NCBI GenBank assembly: GCA_001970855.1
Contig: LSSN01002983.1
Location: 1-13,051 of the forward strand
Length of the DNA: 13,051 nt
DNA from: Smittium culicis
Taxonomy: Eukaryota; Kickxellomycota; Harpellomycetes; Harpellales; Legeriomycetaceae
Direction: 5' to 3'
Position 1 is the first letter of the stretch. The number at the start of each line of letters is the position of its first letter. The notes under the pieces are model-generated. The model did not search any database. It saw nothing but the letters and a program-made list of their open reading frames with translations, and was not told where the DNA came from. Below are positions 1-7,322 of the stretch, piece by piece. The position numbers and the translations under genes were made by a program.

Positions 1-39
1 TATATAAAGATTACAAATTAACATTAATTAACAAGGAGT

Positions 40-96
40 CAAATGCATATTGTATGTATTAGATGACTAATACCAAATGCATATTTTATGCATTTG
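40..96. repeat. Repeated short hairpin, one perfect and one decayed copy
   Basis: A perfect inverted repeat has 10-bp arms CAAATGCATA (74-83) and TATGCATTTG (87-96) around a TTT loop. A second copy at 40-62 has the same left arm, a TTG loop and a right arm with two mismatches (TATGTATTAG). The two copies lie 34 bp apart, so the unit looks duplicated and then diverged. Function is unknown. Confidence 0.7.
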
Positions 97-217
97 AAAA
101 ATAAAAAAATCAGGACTTGGAGGGTTAATGAATCTAGTTTCAAAAAATATTTTTCCACTAAATAAAATTAAAAAAATTGGCTTCAGAAATTTGGATAAAA
201 GAATAATACCTATATCC

Positions 218-240
218 ATGCCATGACCAAATCATGGCAT
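218..240. repeat. Perfect inverted repeat, 9-bp arms
   Basis: ATGCCATGA (218-226) and TCATGGCAT (232-240) are exact reverse complements separated by CCAAA. It is one of several hairpins packed into the first 370 bp, and its arms are richer in GC than the surroundings. Function is unknown. Confidence 0.75.
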
Positions 241-241
241 A

Positions 242-261
242 AGGAAATTACGCAATTTCCT
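242..261. repeat. Perfect inverted repeat, 8-bp arms
   Basis: AGGAAATT (242-249) and AATTTCCT (254-261) pair exactly around the loop ACGC. It begins only two bases after the previous hairpin, so the two could stack as a double hairpin. Confidence 0.7.
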
Positions 262-266
262 AGTGT

Positions 267-313
267 ATTAGTCATTGAGGATATGACTACTAACTCATTT
301 CTTAATGACTAAT
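267..313. repeat. Perfect inverted repeat, 10-bp arms, longer loop
   Basis: ATTAGTCATT (267-276) and AATGACTAAT (304-313) are exact reverse complements separated by 27 bp. A related GACTAAT string also occurs near 65-71, between the two copies of the first hairpin, suggesting that the cluster shares sequence elements. Confidence 0.65.
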
Positions 314-341
314 TATTACGTTTAAAAGGTTTCTTTAGTTC

Positions 342-367
342 TAGAAAATTTCTAATGGAATTTTCTA
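342..367. repeat. Perfect inverted repeat, 9-bp arms
   Basis: TAGAAAATT (342-350) and AATTTTCTA (359-367) pair exactly around an 8-base loop. The arms are AT-rich, so chance is more likely here than for the other members of the cluster. Confidence 0.5.
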
Positions 368-819
368 AATGATTTAAATGATTTTTTTTATCAAAAAAAA
401 GTATTTAAAGTCACATATTATATTTAATTAATCCCATAGCAATAGTATATTCTTTATTTTATTTTATATTCTTATTTTATTTCAAATTTAATCATAATTG
501 TTAATACCTAGTTTTCATGTCACGAAAATTCGAAAAAATATCTAGAAAAAAGCAAAAATAAAGACTTGTAAAGATGAAGCTCATAATAGAAGGAAATACT
601 CAAAATAGCCAATATATTATATTTTATAAATCTCAGTTTATATATTTAGATTATTTGTCGAGATATCTTTATGTTTGTTTTTTATTTTGCTTTATATTTA
701 AATTTATATTTTTTTGGATTTTATTGGGTAAATTAAAATATCTTGTTCGATTAATTATATTAAAAAGTGTTAATATCGAATAGTGAATTATAATGAATTT
801 ATAATAAGAGGCTCTAAAG
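368..819. other. AT-rich stretch without a recognisable gene
   Basis: There is one 69-codon open frame at 574-783 on the plus strand. Its translation is almost entirely Phe, Ile, Leu and Tyr, as expected from random AT-rich DNA, and it has no recognisable motif or convincing start context, so I do not call it a gene. Nothing else is supported here. Confidence 0.6.
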
Positions 820-1185
820 TCTGAATTATTGTCTATTAACTTTATTTATGCTCCTAAAATGTAAAAAATTTTTTTTTCGTAATTTTAGAATGGTTAGTAT
901 TAAGAGCTTTATATTACAGTAAGTTGAATGGCAAATTTAATTCTGGGGGAGGATATAAATCAGCATTCTGAATGCAATTCGTGCTACTAAGGCAGCCCGT
1001 TTGATCGATTAGAACTAATTGATGATGAATTGTTTAATTTTGGAGTCTAAATTCAATTAGATATATTTTCCAACAGAGTGTATTTTAAATGCTGAATCGA
1101 TAAATCGTTTAGTTAGCATCGAGTTCAATGTCAATCCGGATCGATAAAATAGCAGTTGCGGTCGAAATTAGGTTATGTTCTTTTG
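820..1185 (+). pseudogene. Decayed LINE endonuclease fragment (APE type)
   Basis: From 820 one frame reads SINFIYAP (832-855), then about 28 residues including I-F-F, then NLILGEDINQ (934-963). This is the order and spacing of the middle of an apurinic-type LINE endonuclease, where a hydrophobic strand ending in YAP is followed some 30 residues later by a GDFN motif. Such enzymes nick the target DNA that primes reverse transcription. At least six in-frame stops (862, 880, 886, 895, 901, 925) interrupt the segment, and GGDFN has become GEDIN, so it is dead. Reading can be followed weakly to about 1050 (FDRLELIDDELFNFG), then past 1062 with further stops; the end at 1185 is arbitrary. It is not contiguous with the LINE starting near 1999, whose ORF1-like part comes first, so it is probably a separate truncated copy. 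The match is short and made by eye. Confidence 0.45.
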
Positions 1186-1998
1186 AAAAAGAGTATATAA
1201 TCATCTATAAAAGTTCCAGATAATAACATATAAGTTATTTTGTTATTAGTATTAGTAAATAAGAGCTGGAAAAAGGAATTAAATAAGATAAAATAATCTC
1301 AACGGGAAAATCATTCCAATATAGAAAAAAAAAATTAATCATGGAAATTTTACTTAATAATTAATATTCAATAGTAAAATATAATTATTTAGTCAGGGAA
1401 AAAAAAATTCTTAGAAGGTAGAAGTAAAATATTTTGTTCCTCGAATAGTAATGATTTAAATAAGCGAGAAAAAAATTTAAAGTACACTATTGGGTATGAA
1501 TAGAATAACAAAACAAACTAAGTAAATTTTTTTAATTTGTAAAAAAAATTGAAAGAGAGAATATGATTTTTATTCGCTTAAAAATTGTTGGAAATAATTA
1601 ATTTAAATAGTATTGGTTGAATGAGTTTTAATGGGTATAAAACTTTAAATGTGGGCATAAAAAATAAACTATGAGCATTTTTTCAATTAATCCAAAGAGA
1701 AATACTTGTTGTAGTTTTTTTGCTTTTAGTAATTGCAAATATTATTAACTACAAATAAATAATTGCATCAATTCCTTCACTTAATTATTTGGCTCTAATC
1801 GCGTTTTGCAATATCTTGATTTGTTTGATACTGAATTACCGGCTAATTGTTTGTTATTTCCAACGAAAATCTCTGTGGGCATAAATTTGTAAATATAATT
1901 TCACAAGATTTAATATTTGAATTATTTCAATAAAAAACCTAAAAAAATCTCTCTCTTTTCGGTGAAAATTTTTAAAAAAGACCAATCGCATTATTTAA
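1186..1998. other. AT-rich stretch, possibly more transposon wreckage
   Basis: No gene is recognisable. A plus-strand run without stops at 1785-1889 (35 codons, containing RVLQYLDLFDTELPANC) has more balanced composition than its surroundings and could be decayed coding sequence, but I cannot assign it. The remainder is A/T runs with frequent stops in the frames I read. Confidence 0.4.
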
Positions 1999-3558
1999 AA
2001 TCTAAAACCTAAAAGTTCCTACCAAAGCATACTGTTCGAAACTAAACCAAATATTTCTCAAAACGATAAATCCCCGAGTTGAGCTACAGTGATTAATTCA
2101 AGAGTAAAACCTCCAGAACTAAATGATAGTAATGTAAATAAGCATAAAAATACTTCACTTATTTTAGAAATCAAAGATATTGATTCAAAAACCAAAAAAA
2201 AATACTTTTCTAGGAGGCACACCATTTTAATTTGGTTATATCTACAAAAAAATAGACACTGACATAAAAGTATCCAACAAAGTTATATTAACGCAACAAT
2301 TCGAAATAGAAAACTTTTTTGAGATTGAAAATAAAAGAAAAATTCTATTCTTGAAGTTTAAAACCCAAGTGAGCGTTGAAAAAGCAATAAAATATAAACT
2401 TAATAATATAGAAAAAAAAAGAATCTTATTGAAGCCATCTAATACTTAGGTGAGAATATATATTTAAACATCCCTTCATATAATGGTCTAGGTAATTTGG
2501 TTGTAGCTAGAACTATTTGTGATAAGTTACAAAATATAAGTGAGGTTAATCAAAATAAATCACTTAAACATTCATCTATTAATACATACCCACAAAAGAG
2601 CATTTAAATACTATTTAAAATAAAAAATTCCGATGAAATTCCTAGAATTTTTGAAATTATGAGCATTAAAATACTAATTCCATTGAAAGGGGAAGCTCAA
2701 ATATGATCTTATTTCAAAAAGTCCGATCATTGGAAATATTTATGCGATAATCTAAAATATAAATAAGATAAAAAATTAAGCGAATTAGAAACATTAATCC
2801 TATATTAATAGAAAGATTTTTATTCAACATGATAACGATATAGAAAGTTCTACATTAAAAAAATTGCAGAATCTAAAGTTTCGCAAGCAATACCATCGAC
2901 TAAAAAATGAAAAAAAGAATAGAACCTAATTGAAGATCTAAAAAAAACAGGAAGTGATTAAAATCTATCGAAAATTATAATAGAAAATGAATAAATCGTT
3001 ATAAAAATAATACATAATTTATTAATTGTAAAGATTCCCCGTATAAGAGACATACGGACACGAAAATCGTTCAAAAATTGTTTCTCAAATCCAAATTCAC
3101 AATTAAAATAGGAAAAAATCTAATTAAAAATGATAAATTTAAAAATTCAAAAATGGAGATAATAGGTATAAAATAAAAAAAAAATTGCATATTCAGAATA
3201 AATATATAAAAACAATCCAAGCTGCAAAAAAAATTTCGAAAGATTTCGAATATGATACTAACCAGGTGAAATATCAATTATAAAGAAAAAAATAAACAAC
3301 TAGACAGTTTCTGGAACATTGAACGAAAAAAATAAATATGAAGATAGTATAAGTAGATTAATAAATACAGTAATAAAGGAAAAAAGTGAATTAAGAGAAA
3401 ATGCCAACGAAGATATAAATTAACATTTTATAAAAAGCATAAAATTCGGGGTTTCCGAAGCTTCTCTAAGTATTTTTTTATACAATCATAATTAAAGTAT
3501 TATGGAATTAATTAATTCAATTAACTTGAAAAAAATTCAATGTATTAGTAATATATGA
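1999..3558 (+). pseudogene. ORF1-like region of the LINE, unrecognised protein
   Basis: Several long same-strand runs can be read in sequence. Frame 1, 1999-2259, has one stop (2080) and includes VKPPELNDSN. Frame 2, 2231-2446, is open for 72 codons (KRKILFLKFKTQVSVEKAI) and resembles the end of an RRM-like fold. Frame 1, 2443-2832, is about 130 codons with stops at 2605, 2704, 2764, 2806 and 2809, and includes NIYLNIPSYNGLGNLVVA and SDHWKYLCDNLKYK. Frame 1, 3304-3555, has stops at 3421 and 3493. Most inner stops are TAA, consistent with CAA changed by C-to-T. Runs this long are unlikely in DNA so AT-rich unless it was once coding. The position upstream of the endonuclease and RT suggests a gag-like ORF1, but I recognise no family and see no zinc knuckle. 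A different captured gene is possible. Confidence 0.45.
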
Positions 3559-4249
3559 AAATAAAGAGAAAGATAGAGTTTTAGATCAATTAAATGAATA
3601 ATCAATTCAGAAACATTATTTCTACAAGAAATAGAAATTAAGGACTCTGGTATACAGTTTTAGCTCAATTATTGGAATTAAATGTCTCTTGGCCGAATTT
3701 AACAACAAAAATAATTAATAGTCATAATTAAAATATTATAAACAAATATGCTTTCTTAGAAGTTAGTGAGAGTTATAATAATATTCAATTTACCGATAGC
3801 AAAAATATTGAGTTAGTAAAATAATATCTTTCAGATATTGCAAAAGAGATTAAATTTTATTGGAGTTATTAGCGAAAATTGATATCAATTTGAAAAAGAT
3901 GAGGATGTAATTACGATGGGAGTCATAAATATGTTATAAGATGAAGGGCGTGATAGGCTCCCTCAAAAAATTAAATAAAAAAAATAATGTAAAAATATGG
4001 AAAAACTAACATACCCAATATACCTTGTAAATATAATTAGCTAATCATTAAAAAGAAGAAAATCTCTTTAAATGGTATGGATACTCTGGTATATACAATC
4101 TAGAATAGAACAAAATTTCGTTCCAAATTATATAATCATTAAATGATTCAGTTAAGATATTGAATCTAAAGAATCCCAGATCAAAAATATATAAACTTTA
4201 CCTATTACAATTATTAAGTAAAAAAAAGTAATAAAGCTGATAAATAGAA
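3559..4249 (+). pseudogene. Poorly preserved middle of the LINE
   Basis: One frame from 3642 to 3869 reads 76 codons with only two TAA stops (3729, 3822), including WYTVLAQLLELNVSWPN and KYAFLEVSESYNNIQF, so it was probably coding. A short FLQE near 3608-3619 recalls the LQET of LINE endonucleases, but I could not find the GDFN motif expected downstream. The segment may therefore be the end of ORF1, or endonuclease too eroded to read. The boundary with neighbouring parts is arbitrary. Confidence 0.35.
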
Positions 4250-5292
4250 TCTAATCACGAAATTTCTCGAAATAAATAAATTTTAAATTTTATAATGAGA
4301 ATCATACATAGCTCATGTAATTCTCTATCTTGTTGGAGTGATATAGAAGGAAAAAAAAGCGAAATTAACCACACTATTCATATTAGACCTCAATACAAAA
4401 TCTTGTGCTCTTTAGATAAAGTCAATAAAATATACAAAAATACCGCTAAAATCTTTAAACTTTGGAAAATATATAATAAAGAAATAGTTAAAAATGAAAT
4501 ATAATTAAAAAATAACATATTGACAGACTAATAACAAGGTCATGCTCAAGTTGGGCAGAAAAAAACGAAAGATCGAATAAATAAAAATTTTTCCTATTGA
4601 AAACAAAAAATAAAAATAAAAAAGAAAATAATTGAGCCGATAGATGAAACTGGCCATCCAAAAAAGTAATAGGCTAGAAAATATAAAATTTTTTTTATAA
4701 ATTCTATTCCAAACTATTTGGTATTGAAATTTCTTGGAATAATAGCCATTGACTTCTAACACGAGAAATAAAAATTAAATTAACGCCAATTGAACGAACG
4801 GATATATATAAAGAAGTATATATTAATGAAATTATAGGAGCTATAAACGACTGACCTAATAATAAATCACCAAATATAGAAGGGCTTAGTATCGAATTCT
4901 ATAAAAAGTTAAAATAAATAATAGCCAATCACTTAAATAATATCTGTAATTATTTTAATTAAATGTCACAATAAAAAAAAATAGTTAACGTTGGGCAATC
5001 GTTCTAATACCTTAAAAGAGCGACCTCAAAAATTTTAATAGGCTATAGGTCTATGACTTGGAAAATTCAAATATAATCTGTATACTAAAATAATCAACAA
5101 TAGAATTCAGAAAGTGATAGATATCATAAAAAATAAACAAAAATAAGGTTTTAATAAAAAAGAATCATATTCAGCTATATAATGGAAACGAATTTCTTAT
5201 TCGAAAACAGCAAGATAAACCCAGGTTTAAATAGTGTATAATTGATAATCCTTAACCAAGTGATGGCGTGTGGAAAGGTAGACTGATCATAT
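4250..5292 (+). pseudogene. LINE ORF2 remnant: endonuclease end, linker and partial RT
   Basis: The family's landmarks appear in order. SNHE at 4250-4261 fits the SDH that closes the endonuclease (Asp to Asn). A 70-codon stop-free linker at 4295-4504 lies in the same frame. WAEKNERSNK near 4552-4581 matches the W-E-x-x-E-x-S-x-K-Y-F linker block. Further on come EIIGAIND, KSPNIEGL and EFYKKLK (4828-4914), the KSPGPDG and EFYK region of RT. YRSM near 5044 continues after a frameshift as YTKIINNRIQKVIDII (5081-5128), the conserved region before motif 2. Motif A near 5251-5283 reads NQVMACGKVD, where a working enzyme has D-x-x-K-A-F-D-x-V; both acidic positions are lost. Stops at 4852, 4915 and 5284 and at least two frameshifts make it non-functional. 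RT copies the element RNA at the nicked target. Motifs B to E are missing. Confidence 0.75.
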
Positions 5293-5640
5293 GTAGGAGA
5301 ATTCCCTTTTCTCCACCTAGATTTTGATATATATTATAGTTCATTCACTAAGGATATTTATTTTTGTTTCGATTATTAATAAAAAAACTGATATGCTATT
5401 ATAAGAATATTATGATATTTGTTTTTTTTTTTTGATGATTTTATTATTATGGTATTATTCTTCTATATTTATAATGTTTTTTCTTCCTACAGATTATTTA
5501 ATAATATTAAAATATGATGATTAAAATAAAATATAGATTTAAAAAATGTTAATATAATGAAGCACCTCAACATTAAATAATACAAAAAAAATATATCTTT
5601 TGTAAAAAAAAACTGCCCAAGTGAACCATCATATTTTTTT

Positions 5641-5676
5641 AGTGTTAAATCTGATTTCTTTGAAATCAGATTCACT
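5641..5676. repeat. Strong hairpin, 11-bp perfect inner arms
   Basis: AATCTGATTTC (5648-5658) and GAAATCAGATT (5662-5672) pair exactly around a TTT loop. The stem can extend through AGTG (5641-5644) and CACT (5673-5676), leaving a 3-base bulge (TTA). No U-run or gene end makes it a convincing terminator, and it has no obvious host gene. Confidence 0.65.
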
Positions 5677-6957
5677 TAGTTATTTCTTTGTAGTTTAAAG
5701 ATATACTTAATCTTTCTTTGTCCTGAAATTTATCTACGACATTGATAGAATGAAAAATATTATTTCTATAGCTAAAAAGATTTATACTACTAAATGATAA
5801 AAAAATGGATATAAAAAAAATATATTAATAATACTTGTCGGAAATAATAACGTTTTTAAATATTTAGTTTTAAAAAGTAAAATGAAATTGTTGATTAAGA
5901 TTAAGAATGATGTATTAAACAATAAAAAAATTAAAATTTATAAAAAATAAAGAATATAATATTGTATATTAATTATTAAAATCATTTTAAAAAGTAGCTT
6001 TGATGATAATTGTTATAAAATCTAAGAATCTAAAATTTGATTAAATTATATTGAAATTAAATATAATAACTTTAAAAAATTTGAATATTTAATTTGAATA
6101 TTTAAACGAAAATAATTGTTGAATATATCCCAAAACTTTCATAAGAAAATCAAAAAGCTAGAAATAAAAAATAAAAAAGAAATTTTTGAGTTGTGAATAC
6201 TCCATTGGAATTTTTAAATTTTTAATAATATCTATAGTTATTCTTTTGAGTATTGTTTATTATACTTTTATTAAAATTACTATTGTACATGGTATTAAAA
6301 ATATTCCAGAAATTTTTTTATAACGGCTGCTTTAAAAAACGAAATAAAAATTTAATAATTAGAATATGTGATATACTTATACTTAGATAGCCATAAAATA
6401 TTCAAGTACATATTTCTAGAAAATATTTTGATAATACAAATATATTTAATATAACTTGATAGTCGAACAAAAAAAAATTCACAAAACGCTATTTAACAAA
6501 ATTATATATTTTAGTCTAAATATGAAATGTGTGATAAAATTAGCTTAAATACTTTTAAACGATTGATTGAGTTCAATATAATATATCTTTATAATTTTAT
6601 TTTAATATATTTATTATTCGTTTTAGTATTATTATATAAATTTTTATATTTTAATCTCCAAAAATAATTAATACAAAAAAATTTTTTATTATTACATGTA
6701 GGCCATTTTATATTTCAAAAATCTGTAAAAAGACACAATTTATTTAAAATTAATAAATTCAACTTCTTTAACAATAGTGACGTATAAATAAAATCAACGA
6801 TAATAGCAAGATTTGAATATCAAACTCAAACCGTATAAATATATTATTAATAAAATTGTTTCTCAAAGCGTTATATTGCAAATTATGTAGCTGTGGTTAT
6901 TATATCAAGCTGCTAATGCAAAAATTATATTTTTATTTGCTAAGCATAGAAACACTC

Positions 6958-6994
6958 TAGAACATCATAGAACATCATAGAACATAATAGAAAC
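6958..6994. repeat. Short tandem repeat, 10-bp unit, about 3.7 copies
   Basis: TAGAACATCA at 6958-6967 and 6968-6977 is followed by TAGAACATAA (6978-6987) and a partial TAGAAAC (6988-6994). A further TAGAACAT occurs near 7061, inside a slightly GC-richer patch. The first copies are identical, so slippage is probably recent relative to the surrounding decay. Confidence 0.7.
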
Positions 6995-7159
6995 TTATGG
7001 AAATTTTTGGAATACAATGGGATGTTATCATAGATTATTTCCAGTAGCTTTTAGAGCCTTATAGAACATTTCATAATATTCCGCAAGCTATCATTTAAAA
7101 ATTATTTTATTCTTTTATTATTACTTTTATTTAATATTATCATTTAGATTTTTCGCCAA

Positions 7160-7190
7160 AAATACAAAAGGATAACCTTTTTCCGTATTT
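7160..7190. repeat. Imperfect hairpin with a 3-base bulge
   Basis: AAATAC and AAAAGG (7160-7171) pair with CCTTTT (7176-7181) and GTATTT (7185-7190), giving 12 base pairs around an ATAA loop with three unpaired bases. It lies just left of a larger fold-back and a hexamer array. Confidence 0.5.
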
Positions 7191-7202
7191 CAGAAAAAAC
7201 TA

Positions 7203-7275
7203 AGTGAGTTATTTATTTTATAATATTTATCCCAATAAATATATATTATCCCCATAATACTAAATAAATAACACT
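7203..7275. repeat. Nested fold-back of about 73 bp
   Basis: The outer arms GTTATTTATTT (7208-7218) and AAATAAATAAC (7262-7272) are exact reverse complements and extend to AGT and ACT with a 2-base offset. Inside them, ATATTTAT (7223-7230) and ATAAATAT (7235-7242) form a second stem. The arms are only A/T rich, so part may be chance. The nesting resembles a small fold-back element, but no target-site duplication is evident. Confidence 0.45.
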
Positions 7276-7280
7276 ATATT

Positions 7281-7322
7281 AGTCTTAGTCTTAGTCTTAG
7301 TTTCAGTTTCAGTTTCAGTTTC
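7281..7322. repeat. Compound hexanucleotide microsatellite
   Basis: Three perfect copies of AGTCTT (7281-7298) run directly into four perfect copies of AGTTTC (7299-7322). The two units differ at two positions, so one probably arose from the other before separate expansion. A pyrimidine-rich stretch with runs of C follows to about 7380 and stands out from the AT-rich surroundings. Confidence 0.9.

Larger units (their letters stand above)
1999..5292 (+). mobile_element. Degenerate LINE (non-LTR retrotransposon), 3'-truncated
   Basis: The same strand carries a long series of stop-poor segments that shift between frames, ending in clear LINE reverse-transcriptase sequence. The order is ORF1-like (1999-3558), an unclear middle (3559-4249), then the end of an endonuclease, the linker and the first part of the RT (4250-5292). 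Similarity stops just after RT motif A; the YxDD motif and everything downstream are absent. LINEs are usually 5'-truncated, so loss of the 3' part points to a later deletion or rearrangement rather than incomplete integration. No poly-A tail or target-site duplication could be identified, so the outer limits are approximate. All parts are mutated and non-functional. Confidence 0.65.
5293..7159. other. AT-rich stretch without recognisable genes
   Basis: Beyond the last LINE motif the DNA is dominated by A/T runs. An open frame at 5487-5675 on the minus strand reads through a hairpin and is Phe, Ile and Leu rich, so I do not call it a gene. A 13-bp direct duplication (TTTGAATATTT at 6080-6090 and 6093-6103) is seen. 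A small GGAGAA/TTCTCC inverted repeat (5296-5301, 5309-5314) lies at the LINE's truncation point. Two repeats are listed separately. Confidence 0.6.

Noticed and set aside
40..367. CRISPR array
   Set aside because: The hairpins have different sequences and irregular spacing; there is no constant repeat with unique spacers and no cas gene.
574..783. 69-codon plus-strand open frame
   Set aside because: Its product is nearly all Phe, Ile, Leu and Tyr, typical of random AT-rich DNA. It has no motif and no neighbouring coding signal.
3071..3277. 68-codon minus-strand open frame
   Set aside because: It lies antisense to the ORF1-like remnant of the LINE and is Phe and Ile rich, a by-product of poly-A on the plus strand.
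4295..4504. 69-codon plus-strand open frame as a separate gene
   Set aside because: It is in the same frame as the SNHE remnant just upstream and lies where the LINE endonuclease to RT linker belongs, so it is a surviving piece of ORF2.
4505..4762. 85-codon minus-strand open frame
   Set aside because: It is antisense to the LINE linker and RT start, with hydrophobic low-complexity composition.
5296..5314. Terminator hairpin after the LINE
   Set aside because: Only 6-bp arms, no transcript end is expected at a truncated pseudogene, and the organism appears eukaryotic.
5487..5675. 62-codon minus-strand open frame
   Set aside because: It reads through the 5641-5676 hairpin and A/T runs; no motif or conserved feature is seen.
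6958..6994. Heat-shock-element array, suggested by repeated GAA
   Set aside because: The GAA blocks are all in one orientation at 10-bp spacing without the alternating TTC blocks that such elements need.
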